This document shows, piece by piece, positions 9,219 through 17,534 of a stretch of DNA of 51,968 bases. Each line of letters begins with the position of its first letter. The stretch's first letter is position 1. The notes beneath the pieces are model-generated. The model searched no databases. It was not told the DNA's origin and saw only the letters and a program-made list of their open reading frames with translations. Both the position numbers and the translations under genes were made by a program. Source of the stretch: Candidatus Edwardsbacteria bacterium (GTDB lineage Bacteria; Edwardsbacteria; AC1; EtOH8); assembly GCA_018821925.1 (NCBI GenBank), contig JAHJLF010000067.1, positions 1 through 51,968 of the forward strand, in the 5' to 3' direction.

Positions 9219-9440
9219 ATGCCGCCCCTACGGGGCTACAACCGTGGCGGCTCTACGAGCCTACAAACATGGCGCGCCGATGGCGCTACCGACGGGCGGT
9301 CCTACGGACCTTTGCAGCATCGTAGATGCGAAACGGTTGTAACCCCAGAGCCGGGCAGGCAGGTCTCAGCGTCGTAGACGCGACATGAAAACGTTCCAAT
9401 GGACATTCACCAGGGAAACCATGGAGCATTATAGATGCGG
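9219..9440. repeat. REP-like hairpin array between sensor genes
   Basis: Contains GCCCC-TAC-GGGGC, GGCTC-TAC-GAGCC, GCGCC-GAT-GGCGC, GGTCC-TAC-GGACC, GCATC-GTA-GATGC (9318-9330), GCGTC-GTA-GACGC (9369-9381) and GCATT-ATA-GATGC (9426-9438). The beginning matches the sequence just after the gene at 3931, including the stop codon context. No gene lies in the 269 bp gap. Confidence 0.8.
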
Positions 9441-9481
9441 GATACTTGCAACCTAGCAAAAAGAAAAGAGGCGAACGAACT

Positions 9482-11215
9482 ATGTTGAAAAAAAAGAAAG
9501 CCCCGAAGCAGACGGCAGCGCAGGTGGCATCAACGCAGAAAACAACCGAACGCAAGGAGTTGGTGGATGAACTATGGCTGAAAAACATCGTGTTCGAGAC
9601 CTCAGCCGCGGCCAACAGCATGGCCGACAACCAGGGGAACATCAACCATGTCAACGCCGCATTCCTGCGCCTGTGGGGTTACCGGACTGAGGAAGAGGCC
9701 ATGGGGAAATCGGTGGCCAGCTTCTTCTCAAATGTAAAGGATGCCGAGCCGGTAATGGAGTCCCTGAGCACCACCGGGCGATGGGAGGGGGAATTCCTGG
9801 CCAAACGCACCGATGGCTCTACCTTCATCACCCGGGGGGCGGCCATCGTCATCCGGGACGAAAGCGGGAAGCAGATCGGGTATCACTCGTCGAACATCGA
9901 CGTCACCGGGGAACGGCGGGCGCAAGAGGAACTGAAGGAGAAGAATGAAGAGATGGAGGCCGCCAATCAGGAATTATCGGCTGCCAACGAAGAGCTGATC
10001 GCCTCGGAGGAGGAGCTAAAAGCTAATGAGGAGGAGCTGCAGCGCCAGAATGAAGAGCTGGTGAGAAGCCAGGCTGAGCTAAAGGATAGCGAGTCCCGAT
10101 TGCATCTGCTGATAGACGGCGTGAAAGACTACGGGCTATATATGTTGGACACGGGGGGCACTGTGGTTAGCTGGAATGAGGGAGCTGAGCGGATGAAAGG
10201 CTACCGGTCCGAAGAGATCATCGGTCAATCCTTCTCGAAATTCTTTACTCCGGAGGATCAGCAGAACAATACATCGCAACGCCTGATAGACGCTGCCACG
10301 ACGCAGGGACGTGTTGAGGACGAAGGTTGGCGGGTACGAAAGGATGGCTCGCGTTTCTGGGCTGATGCAATTATTACGGCACTTTATGCCCCGGATGGCT
10401 CACTGCAAGGTTTTGCCAAGATTACCCGGGATCTCACGGAAAACAAGCGGGCTGAAGACCAGCTCAAGCAGCTAAACGAGGAACTGGAATTACGGGTACA
10501 GCAGCGCACCATCCAGCTGGAGGCCAGCAACAATGAGCTGGAATCCTTTGCCTATTCGGTGTCCCACGACCTGCGGGTGCCGTTGCGGGCCATTGACGGG
10601 TTCACCAAGATCATAACCGAAGATTATAAGGAAATATTCGACGAAGAGGGCAAGAGGCTGCTGGGGGTGATACGCACCAACACCCGGAAGATGGGCCAAC
10701 TGATTGAAGACCTTCTTTTATTCTCCAAGGTGGGCCGTCAGGAGCTGGCCGGGATTGAAATTGACATGAGATCCTTGGCCGAAACGGTATCTAAAGAGTT
10801 CAAAGTCCAGAATGAAGGCCGGAATATAATTTTCAAGACAGGCTCTCTTCCCTCTTCAAAAGGCGATCCGGCCATGCTGCGGCAAGTGCTGGCCAACCTG
10901 GTAGGCAATGCGGTAAAATTCACCCGGCCCCGGGAAGAAGCGCTGGTGGAGATCGCGGGGACGACACAGGGCAGCGAAAACATCTACTCGGTGAAGGATA
11001 ACGGGGTGGGTTTCGACATGCAGTATGTGTCAAAACTATTCGGGGTCTTTCAGCGCCTGCACAGCCAGGTGGAATTCGAGGGCACCGGGGTGGGGCTGGC
11101 CATCGTTCAAAGGATAATCCTTAAGCACGGCGGGCGGGTTTGGGCCGAGGGCAAGGTGGGGGAGGGGGCTACGCTATTTTTTGCCCTGCCCAATACCGCA
11201 CAGCAACAGGGATAA
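9482..11215 (+). CDS. PAS-PAS sensor histidine kinase (phytochrome-type HisKA/HATPase)
   Basis: A 577-residue soluble kinase. The N-terminus is Lys-rich. PAS domains lie at about 35-145 and 205-325. Between them is a coiled coil of NEEL/SEEEL repeats like that in the protein at 3931. HisKA carries H362 in [16 protein letters not shown], the signature of the bacteriophytochrome/Cph1-like kinase group, and HATPase has DNGVGFDM and [10 protein letters not shown]. The next gene (11277) is an Rcp1-like receiver, the usual partner of this kinase type. The start at 9482 is chosen over 9446 because AGAGG lies upstream and the extra codons fall in repeat DNA. No bilin-binding GAF domain is present, so light sensing is not supported. 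Confidence 0.93.
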   Translation: MLKKKKAPKQTAAQVASTQKTTERKELVDELWLKNIVFETSAAANSMADNQGNINHVNAAFLRLWGYRTEEEAMGKSVASFFSNVKDAEPVMESLSTTGRWEGEFLAKRTDGSTFITRGAAIVIRDESGKQIGYHSSNIDVTGERRAQEELKEKNEEMEAANQELSAANEELIASEEELKANEEELQRQNEELVRSQAELKDSESRLHLLIDGVKDYGLYMLDTGGTVVSWNEGAERMKGYRSEEIIGQSFSKFFTPEDQQNNTSQRLIDAATTQGRVEDEGWRVRKDGSRFWADAIITALYAPDGSLQGFAKITRDLTENKRAEDQLKQLNEELELRVQQRTIQLEASNNELESFAYSVSHDLRVPLRAIDGFTKIITEDYKEIFDEEGKRLLGVIRTNTRKMGQLIEDLLLFSKVGRQELAGIEIDMRSLAETVSKEFKVQNEGRNIIFKTGSLPSSKGDPAMLRQVLANLVGNAVKFTRPREEALVEIAGTTQGSENIYSVKDNGVGFDMQYVSKLFGVFQRLHSQVEFEGTGVGLAIVQRIILKHGGRVWAEGKVGEGATLFFALPNTAQQQG

Positions 11216-11276
11216 TGAAGTAAACCTTCTGTGTAACGCATATGGCGCTCCGCAGATAAAAAGAAAGGAAATCAAC

Positions 11277-11717
11277 ATGGAAACCAAACAGGTGGAAATT
11301 CTGCTGGTCGAGGACAACCAGACCGACGCCGAACTGACCATGAGGGCGCTCAAGAAAAACAATCTGGCCAATTTGGTCAAATGGGTTAAGGACGGGGCCG
11401 AAGCCCTGGACTACCTGTTCGCCCAGGGCCAATATTCGGATAATAAAGTGAATAACCCTCCCAAAGTGATACTGTTGGATCTGAGGCTGCCCAAGGTTGA
11501 CGGCCTGGAGGTGCTTAAAAAGGTCAAGGGCGACGAACGCACCAGATTGATCCCGGTGGTGGTGCTTACTTCCTCCAAAGAGGAGCGGGACATCGTGGAG
11601 AGCTACAAGCTGGGGGTCAACAGTTATATCAGCAAGCCGGTGGAGTTTGAGGAATTCGTGAAAAAGGTGGGAGAACTGGGGTTGTATTGGGTGCTGTTGA
11701 ACCAACCGCCGCAGTGA
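11277..11717 (+). CDS. Single-domain response regulator, Rcp1-like
   Basis: A 146-residue stand-alone receiver. The acidic pair is in [13 protein letters not shown], the phospho-acceptor is D68 in [12 protein letters not shown], the switch threonine/serine is in VVVLTSS and the lysine in YISKPVEF. The insertion after the second helix ([17 protein letters not shown]) is typical of Rcp1-type regulators paired with phytochrome-like kinases. It follows the kinase at 9482 by 61 bp, so it is its probable phosphorylation target. The ATG at 11277 has AGAAAGGA upstream. There is no output domain, so the signal must pass to a further partner. Confidence 0.93.
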   Translation: METKQVEILLVEDNQTDAELTMRALKKNNLANLVKWVKDGAEALDYLFAQGQYSDNKVNNPPKVILLDLRLPKVDGLEVLKKVKGDERTRLIPVVVLTSSKEERDIVESYKLGVNSYISKPVEFEEFVKKVGELGLYWVLLNQPPQ

Positions 11718-11725
11718 CCAGTTGT

Positions 11726-11822
11726 TGTCACCCTGAGGATGGCAAGCATGCCTGATAAACCGAACGGGCGACAATGGTATGATCTTTCATTCTGTCGGGC
11801 GTGATGCAATCTCAGGATGACA
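11726..11822. repeat. MITE-like element, TIR TGTCACCCTGAG, copy 2
   Basis: A 97 bp unit bounded by TGTCACCCTGAG and CTCAGGATGACA, with internal GCCGAACGGGCGACAAT-like sequence (here accgaacgggcgacaat). It lies in direct tandem with copy 3, separated by 6 bp. Confidence 0.75.
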
Positions 11823-11828
11823 GGACAT

Positions 11829-11926
11829 TATCACCCTGAGTATGGCAAGCATTCCTTACAAGCCGAACGGGCGACAATGCGGCCATCCTTCATCCAGCCA
11901 GGCACGGTGCATTGCTCAGGATGACA
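11829..11926. repeat. MITE-like element, TIR TATCACCCTGAG, copy 3
   Basis: A 98 bp unit bounded by TATCACCCTGAG and CTCAGGATGACA. It shares the interior aagccgaacgggcgacaatg with copy 2. Together the two copies fill most of the 255 bp gap before the gene at 11973. Confidence 0.75.
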
Positions 11927-11972
11927 TTTATCAGTGATACGAGTCAGATGGTTAAAAACTGGAGAAACGAAG

Positions 11973-13514
11973 ATGAGCGAGCCGATAAAAATACTAATTT
12001 TGGAAGATGTGCCCAGCGACGCCGAGCTGGTGCAGCATGAACTGCGGAGGGCCGGCCTGCTGTTCAATGCCGTTCGGACGGACACCAAGGAAGGTTTTGT
12101 CGATCAGTTGGAACGCTATCGGCCGGATATCATCCTCTCTGACTGGCGCCTGCCATCGTTCGACGGTCTGTCTGCGCTGGAGGTTGTCAAGAAACTTTCC
12201 CCCGACACGCCATTCATCATCGTCTCAGGTTCCATCGGCGAGGAGCAGGCGGTGGAGGCCATCAAGAGGGGCGCCAGCGATTACATCATAAAAGATCGTA
12301 TGCCCAAGCTGGGTTCGGCAATTGAACGGGCGCTGCAGGAGGCCAGTGAACGTAAGCAATTGAAACAAGGCAGGGATTTATTGACTGCCAAAAACTTGGA
12401 GTTGGAAACTGCCCGAAGCCAGATAGATGATGCCCTGCAAACCAGCGAGCGCTCCCGCATGGCGCTGCTCAGCGTGCTGGAGGACCAGAAGCAGACTGAA
12501 GAAACCCTCAGGCACAGCCAGGATCGCTATCGGACTCTGATAGAATCTCAGCGGGACCTGATCACCCGCTGGCTGCCTGACACCACCCTGACCTTCGTCA
12601 ACCAGAATTACTGCGACTTCATAGGCAAGGGGCAGGAGGAGTTGCTGGGAAAGTCCTGGATATTTCTTCTGCCGGTGGAAGAACGAGATAAGGTCAAAAT
12701 AGATTATCAGGAGCTGGCCCAGAATCCCAGGATCAATGAATACGAGCATCAGACAACGGCGGCGGACGGCACACTGCGATGGACGGCATGGAGTGAGGTG
12801 CCGATCCTTGATAAATCGGGAAACCTTATGGAATTCCAATCGGTGGGGCGCGATATTACCAGGATCAAACAGTTCGAGATGCAGATCCGAGAATCTCTGA
12901 AGGAAAAAGAGGTGCTGCTCAAGGAGATCCATCACCGGGTGAAGAATAATCTGCAGATCATCGTCAGCCTACTGAACCTGCAGACCGGTTACGTGGATGA
13001 CCCGCGTTATAAGAAGATGTTCATGGAAAGCCAGAACCGGGTACGCTCCATGGCACTGGTTCACGAGAAACTGTATAAATCCAAGGATCTGGCCGGCATA
13101 GATTTTTCTGATTACGTCGGCGGGTTGATGAACGATCTTTATTCAACCTATGGATCCACCCAGGACCAGGTCGAACTGACCACCGATATTCTAAAAGAAA
13201 AACTCCCCATAGATATCGCCATTCCCTGCGGGCTGATCATCAACGAACTTGCTTCGAACAGCTTCAAGTACGCTTTTAAGAGCGGTAAGGGGAAAGGCAG
13301 GATAGGGATATCTTTAGTTAAAGATAAATCCGATATTTATACATTGGAGGTCAGCGACGACGGGCCGGGGATAAGCGCCGACCTGGACCTGAAAAACTCG
13401 CCTACCCTGGGGCTTCAATTGGTGGATTCTTTGGTGGGACAGTTAGACGCCAGCATCAAGATAACCGGGAAGGGCGGGACCAGGGTGACCATAAAGTTTA
13501 AGGCTCAAAGTTAA
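11973..13514 (+). CDS. REC-PAS-HisKA_2 histidine kinase
   Basis: A 513-residue soluble protein. The N-terminal receiver has D57 in [13 protein letters not shown] and K in [10 protein letters not shown] helical linker contains [15 protein letters not shown], shared with the sensor at 7284. A PAS domain (about 185-305) is followed by a HisKA_2 phosphotransfer domain with H320/H321 in [14 protein letters not shown], then an HATPase with [13 protein letters not shown] and DDGPGI. HisKA_2 kinases often phosphorylate stand-alone receivers. This one could also receive phosphate on D57 from another kinase of the island. The ATG at 11973 has GGAGAAACG upstream. It has no membrane segment. Confidence 0.93.
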   Translation: MSEPIKILILEDVPSDAELVQHELRRAGLLFNAVRTDTKEGFVDQLERYRPDIILSDWRLPSFDGLSALEVVKKLSPDTPFIIVSGSIGEEQAVEAIKRGASDYIIKDRMPKLGSAIERALQEASERKQLKQGRDLLTAKNLELETARSQIDDALQTSERSRMALLSVLEDQKQTEETLRHSQDRYRTLIESQRDLITRWLPDTTLTFVNQNYCDFIGKGQEELLGKSWIFLLPVEERDKVKIDYQELAQNPRINEYEHQTTAADGTLRWTAWSEVPILDKSGNLMEFQSVGRDITRIKQFEMQIRESLKEKEVLLKEIHHRVKNNLQIIVSLLNLQTGYVDDPRYKKMFMESQNRVRSMALVHEKLYKSKDLAGIDFSDYVGGLMNDLYSTYGSTQDQVELTTDILKEKLPIDIAIPCGLIINELASNSFKYAFKSGKGKGRIGISLVKDKSDIYTLEVSDDGPGISADLDLKNSPTLGLQLVDSLVGQLDASIKITGKGGTRVTIKFKAQS

Positions 13515-14004
13515 AAGTTTAAAGAATAAAAGGCGATTTGCGTATTCAGTATACAGGAGACAGGAGTCAGTAGCTGAGGGCATACAAATCTTGTCACACT
13601 GAGAAGACCTGCTTGCCCGGCAGGTTGAATGTGTGCGCATAGAATCCAGAATATTGAATGTAGAAGATCGTCATCCTGAGGATGGTATTCATTCTGATTG
13701 ACGAAGGATCTGCGCCGGGTGATAGAGATTCTTCGGTTTGGCAGGCAGGGTGTGGGTCTCAGAATGACAATAACGTTAAATAAAACCCTTTGTGTCTTTG
13801 TGCCTTGGTGTGAGGTAAAGAAACCTGGATTCCCGGTCAAGCCGGTTGAGTACAATAGCCTGGATTCCCGCTTGCGCGGGAATGACAATATAGTCGAAAT
13901 GCGCCTATGGTGTGGAATGACGAAGAGTCCATAAATAAGACCGCGCTGTGTTCTCTGTGGCTCTGTGTGAGCAAAACCAATGAAAATATTTTGAGCAGGC
14001 TGAA
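13515..14004. repeat. 490 bp gap filled with dispersed repeats
   Basis: No gene is seen. It holds an ATCCTGAGGATGG palindrome region (about 13670-13715), a GATTCTTCGG...CAGAATGACA element (about 13726-13769), 'ctttgtgtctttgtgccttggtg' low-complexity sequence, a broken GGATTCCCGG copy (13826-13850), and a full GGATTCCCGCTTGCGCGGGAA hairpin (13860-13887). Confidence 0.8.
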
Positions 14005-15735
14005 ATGAAAAACATTTTCAAAAATGCATTAAGCCGGATAAAACCGGCCAAGATCAAGAAACGGGTCCAGTACATGGATCACAAGACCACCATCCTGATA
14101 ATGCGCTGGCTGATAGTCCTGCTGGTGATCCTGCTGGCCGGGTTCAGCGAGGGAGGCTTGAATTTCGGCAGCAAGAATTACCTGCTGGCCATATTCTTCT
14201 TCGTGTCAAACATGATCCTGACCTTTGTTCCGGCCCGGCTGTTCGAGAAGCAGTGGCTCAATTACGTGATATTCCTCTCCGATATATGCTTCGTCTCGGC
14301 CTCGGTCTATTTTGCCGAGGGCATCAACACCGATTTCTACCTGATCTATTTCTTAAGCATCTTCATGTCCAGCGTGGGACAGAACGTAAAGAGCACCATT
14401 CCGGTGGCTTTCGTGGCCTCAGTCTTTTACGGCTGGTTGGTGTACCACAACTCCGGGCCGGAGGTGTTCTCCACCCCGTCGTTCTGGATCCGCCTGCCGT
14501 TCTTCTTTCTGGTGGCCCTGTTCAGCAGTTATTGGGCCAGCCAGGCGGCGGTGGAGCGCAAGAAAAAGGAGGAGGAGGAGAGGGTCAATCAACGGTTAAA
14601 AAGGGAGATCGAGCTGGCCACCGATGAGATATTAAAATCCAACGAGAGCCTGAAATATTACAAGGAATACAACGACAACATTATGGCCAGCGTCAACAGC
14701 GGAGTGATAGTGGTGGATGTGGGCGGAGTCGTCACCACCTTCAACAAGGGGGCCAGCGATATCTTTCACATAGTTTCACATGCCGTGATCGGGAAAAAGC
14801 TGAACGAACACCCCCGGTTTAAGCCCATCAACGACCTGTTGATCAGAACCATGGAGACCGGGGAAAACGTCCACCGCAACGAGATCGGAGTGACCTCCTT
14901 CAGCGACAAGGAGGTTGCCGTAGGGATCTCCACCTCGCTGCTGCACAGCCAGACAGCAAGAACCAACGGCGCCATTGCCATCTTCAGCGACCTGACCAAG
15001 ACCAAATCGCTGGAGGAGAGGGTCAAGCACTCCGAGAAACTGGCCGTCCTGGGTGAGATGGCGGCGGTGATGGCCCACGAGATAAGGAACCCGCTTAACT
15101 CCATCGCCGGGTTCTCCCAGCTGCTGCAGTCCCGGGTGGGGGAAGCGGACAAAAACCGCAAATACGTGGACATCATAGTTCATGAGGCCTTCAGGGTGGA
15201 TACCCTGATATCCGACATCCTGGACTTTGCCCATCAGAAGAAGACCATCTGGTCGGAGTTGCGTCTGGATCTGCTGATAGATAAAGTGATCGACGCCAAA
15301 AAAGCCAGGGCGGCGGAAAAGAATATCCAGCTAGCGAAAAACATCCCCGCATCCCTGTCGGCCATTCATGGCGATGCGGTCAGGCTGGAGAGAGTCATTT
15401 TAAACCTGACCAATAACGCCATCGAGGCCATCAATGACGGCGGCCGGATTGAGATAGCGGCCATCGAGAAGACTGGCTCCGAGGGCCAGGGGGTTGAACT
15501 GACCGTATCCGATAACGGCTGCGGCATCCCGCCGGAGAATCTGGACTCCATCTTCAAACCGTTCTTTACCACCAAACAGGCCGGCACCGGGCTGGGGATG
15601 GCCATCATTCAGAAGATTATAGAAGAGCATCAGGGGCATATCAATGTGGAAAGCGAGATAGGCCGGGGGACAAAGTTCACGTTATTTTTGCCCCTGAACA
15701 AGCAGTTGGATACAGCCGAGGCAACACCAAAGTAA
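14005..15735 (+). CDS. Multi-pass membrane sensor histidine kinase, NtrB/ZraS-like
   Basis: A 576-residue protein. The N-terminal membrane domain has about five to six helices (about residues 29-180). A charged coiled coil (ERKKKEEEERVNQRLKRE), PAS (about 225-335), HisKA (H358 in AVMAHEIRNPLNSIAGF) and HATPase (NLTNNAIEAI, DNGCGIPP, GTGLGMAI) follow. The kinase core is of the NtrB/AtoS/ZraS type, whose usual partners are sigma54-dependent regulators. None is present here, but two single-domain receivers follow at 16066 and 16468. The ribosome-binding site is weak (GAGCAGG). The membrane domain has no signature that would name its ligand. Confidence 0.93.
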   Translation: MKNIFKNALSRIKPAKIKKRVQYMDHKTTILIMRWLIVLLVILLAGFSEGGLNFGSKNYLLAIFFFVSNMILTFVPARLFEKQWLNYVIFLSDICFVSASVYFAEGINTDFYLIYFLSIFMSSVGQNVKSTIPVAFVASVFYGWLVYHNSGPEVFSTPSFWIRLPFFFLVALFSSYWASQAAVERKKKEEEERVNQRLKREIELATDEILKSNESLKYYKEYNDNIMASVNSGVIVVDVGGVVTTFNKGASDIFHIVSHAVIGKKLNEHPRFKPINDLLIRTMETGENVHRNEIGVTSFSDKEVAVGISTSLLHSQTARTNGAIAIFSDLTKTKSLEERVKHSEKLAVLGEMAAVMAHEIRNPLNSIAGFSQLLQSRVGEADKNRKYVDIIVHEAFRVDTLISDILDFAHQKKTIWSELRLDLLIDKVIDAKKARAAEKNIQLAKNIPASLSAIHGDAVRLERVILNLTNNAIEAINDGGRIEIAAIEKTGSEGQGVELTVSDNGCGIPPENLDSIFKPFFTTKQAGTGLGMAIIQKIIEEHQGHINVESEIGRGTKFTLFLPLNKQLDTAEATPK

Positions 15736-16040
15736 TAATTACTTCGGCGTTCAAATTGGCCAATAACCCATGTTGTCATGCCCATGAATATGGGCATCCA
15801 GAAAAGGTCTGGATTCCTGCTTTCGCAGGAATGACCAGCCTCCGCCAAGGCTCCGACTGGCAGGCACTAAAAAGTATATTATAAATCTCAGCGCCTCTGC
15901 GGCAAAACAACCCCCTGGATTCCCGGTCAAGCCGGGAATGACACGTAGTCCATATAAAATCTCCGCGCCTCTGCGGTGAAAAACCCTGGATTCCCGCCGG
16001 TGCGGGAATGACATATTGCTGTATTTAGTCGCTGGAGGAA
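15736..16040. repeat. Expanded copy of a composite palindromic element
   Basis: The gap has no gene. It starts TTACTTCGGCG, carries the CCCAT/ATGGG hairpin (15776-15799), then three GGATTCC...GGAAT hairpins (15809-15836, 15915-15943, 15986-16013) separated by 'cctctgcgg' repeats. It closes with 'atattgctgtatttagtcg', which resembles the right end of the elements at 36243 and 41413. It therefore looks like one such element enlarged by extra hairpin modules. Confidence 0.6.
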
Positions 16041-16065
16041 CAAAATAAATCATAAAGGAGAGGAC

Positions 16066-16446
16066 ATGAAAAAGATCTTAGTGGCGGACGACGAGGCCAA
16101 CATCCGGCTGCTGTTGGAGGAGGTGCTGGGCGAAGAGGGCTACCAGGTTACCACCGCAGCCACCGGCCGGGAGGCTCTCCGGAAAATATTAAAAGAAGAA
16201 TTCGACCTGCTGATATTCGACATCAAGATGCCGGAGATGAACGGCCTGGAGGTGGTGGAGAAGATCCGGGAGCTTAAAAAGAACACGCCGGTGATAATCT
16301 GCTCGGCCTACAAACATCTGCAGGACGATTACGTGGTGGGCACCTCCGGTATCACCGCCTATATCACCAAGCCGGTGAATCTGGCCGAACTGAAGGAGAA
16401 GGTCAAGGCCGCCCTGGAATGCGGCAACCCGGCTGATGGAATTTAA
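16066..16446 (+). CDS. Single-domain response regulator
   Basis: A 126-residue CheY-like receiver. The acidic pair is in MKKILVADDEANI, the phospho-acceptor is D52 in LLIFDIKMPEMNG, the switch serine is in VIICSAYK and the conserved lysine in YITKPVNL. It is similar to Spo0F-type receivers and probably takes phosphate from the kinase at 14005. A strong AAAGGAGAGG site precedes the ATG. The next receiver starts only 21 bp after its stop, so the two are likely co-transcribed. Confidence 0.93.
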   Translation: MKKILVADDEANIRLLLEEVLGEEGYQVTTAATGREALRKILKEEFDLLIFDIKMPEMNGLEVVEKIRELKKNTPVIICSAYKHLQDDYVVGTSGITAYITKPVNLAELKEKVKAALECGNPADGI

Positions 16447-16467
16447 AATCATTTTTTGGGGTAAGCT

Positions 16468-16839
16468 ATGGAGGCAATGAAAAAAATACTGGTGGCCGAT
16501 GACGACAACAACGTCCTGTTCCTGATCACGGAACTGCTGACCCGCCAGAACTATCAGGTTTTTCAGGCAGTCAACGGCGACCAGGCCCTCCGGGAGGCCG
16601 GGTCGCTGCATCCCGATTTGATGGTGCTGGATATAATGATGCCGGGGATAGATGGCATAGAGGTCTGCCGCCGGATCAAAGCCTCGCCGGACACCAGGGA
16701 CATCAGGGTCATAATGCTGACCGCCAAGACCAGCGGCCGGGACATCGAAGCCGGAATGGCGGCCGGCGCCGACTATTACCTTACCAAGCCGTTCCGGATA
16801 AACGAACTGACTGAAAAGATAAAGGAGCTTATCGGTTAA
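16468..16839 (+). CDS. Single-domain response regulator
   Basis: A 123-residue CheY-like receiver. The phospho-acceptor is in LMVLDIMMPGIDG (D55 from this start). The switch threonine is in VIMLTAKTSG and the lysine in YLTKPFRI. It begins MEAMKKILVADDD. The internal ATG at 16477 would align exactly with the paralogue at 16066, but the GGAGG before it is only 2 nt away, while GGGG lies 6 nt upstream of 16468. I keep 16468 and regard the start as uncertain. It is the last gene of the signalling island and has no output domain. Confidence 0.92.
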   Translation: MEAMKKILVADDDNNVLFLITELLTRQNYQVFQAVNGDQALREAGSLHPDLMVLDIMMPGIDGIEVCRRIKASPDTRDIRVIMLTAKTSGRDIEAGMAAGADYYLTKPFRINELTEKIKELIG

Positions 16840-16927
16840 ACCGGATATTCTGGAGCTTCGCTCTAAATACTGGATGTCACCATTGATGGAAGGGCAAATA
16901 CAGGGTCGGGCCGTCCCTTTTTCAGGC

Positions 16928-16956
16928 TTGAAATATGGCAGTGGTTTTGCTATAAT
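16928..16956 (+). promoter_or_regulatory. Sigma70-like promoter for tRNA-Arg
   Basis: A -35 TTGAAA (16928-16933) and a -10 TATAAT (16951-16956) are separated by 17 bp. The mature tRNA begins 35 nt after the -10 box. Confidence 0.75.
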
Positions 16957-16991
16957 ATGACAAAATTTGAAAACATAGACGGATATTACGT

Positions 16992-17068
16992 GCCCCTGTA
17001 GCTCAGATGGATAGAGCAACGGTTTCCTAAACCGTGTGTCGGCCGTTCGAATCGGCCCAGGGGTACCA
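16992..17068 (+). tRNA. tRNA-Arg (anticodon CCU)
   Basis: A 77-nt cloverleaf. The acceptor is GCCCCTG/CAGGGGT (a G-T first pair), the D-arm is GCTC...GAGC, the anticodon arm is ACGGT-TTCCTAA-ACCGT with anticodon CCT, and the T-arm is GGCCG-TTCGAAT-CGGCC. Discriminator A and an encoded CCA end the gene. It reads AGG codons. It has its own sigma70-like promoter. A degraded copy lies immediately downstream. Confidence 0.97.
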
Positions 17069-17095
17069 TTTATTACCCGTTGCTCTTTATATTGA

Positions 17096-17282
17096 AGATG
17101 GATAGAGCACCCCGATAAATCGGTGGTGTCGGCGTTCTCCTCCTGCTGTCATGAAATATGCCAAGCGGCGGCGGCCCCGCCGTCGCACGACTGAAAAGTA
17201 ATACAGCCCTCCTGCGGCGGACTATTGTCAGGCACTGGGGTATTTATGCTGCCAGCGGGGAATCGGCCCAGGGGTACCATTT
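17096..17282 (+). pseudogene. Broken tRNA-Arg-like copy interrupted in the T-loop
   Basis: The block 17096-17137 matches the tRNA from the D-loop (AGATGGATAGAGCA) through GTGTCGG to the GTTC of the T-loop, with a changed anticodon arm. The block 17260-17282 then continues exactly from the next tRNA base (GAATCGGCCCAGGGGTACCA). The two blocks are separated by 122 bp (17138-17259). The 5' acceptor half is missing, so no functional tRNA is expected. The 23 bp shared with the intact gene (17049-17071) forms a direct repeat. Confidence 0.65.
17138..17259. other. 122 bp insert between two halves of a tRNA-like remnant
   Basis: The sequence lies between the GTTC and GAAT of the tRNA-like copy. It is GC-rich and includes a GGCGGCGG...CCGCCGTC inverted pair. 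No gene is supported. The remaining part of the 466 bp gap (17283-17450) shows no convincing gene or family. Confidence 0.4.
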
Positions 17283-17454
17283 TATTTACGGGGTTATTGC
17301 CCACGCTTGTCCGCCTCTGGTGGGAAACACCCGGAAAACGGGCAAATCTGCCCGCTCGCAGCAACATACCGCATACGGTATTCTTTGCCGCACTGACCAC
17401 AACATTCTGTATCCCTCACAGGTATCGGGGTATAAAATTTTATCAATTCTTAAC

Positions 17455-17483
17455 TTGACAAACCAAAATAAAAGTGGCATAAT
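17455..17483 (+). promoter_or_regulatory. Sigma70-like promoter for the LTD protein gene
   Basis: A -35 TTGACA (17455-17460) and a -10 CATAAT (17478-17483) are separated by 17 bp, 52 bp upstream of the ATG at 17535. Confidence 0.7.
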
Positions 17484-17534
17484 GAACCCTTGGATGGTAA
17501 CTAAATAATTCAATAATAAACGGGGAGTTTGGAA

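Noticed and set aside
9482-11215. True bacteriophytochrome
   Set aside because: The kinase core and the Rcp1-like partner fit, but there is no chromophore-binding GAF/PHY domain.
17138-17259. Group I intron in the tRNA
   Set aside because: 122 bp is too short for a group I intron, the interrupted copy lacks its 5' half, and the break is in the T-loop rather than the anticodon loop.
17158-17508. 116-codon + strand reading frame after the tRNA remnant
   Set aside because: It runs through the tRNA-like 3' copy and the promoter of the next gene, has no ribosome-binding site and resembles no protein family.
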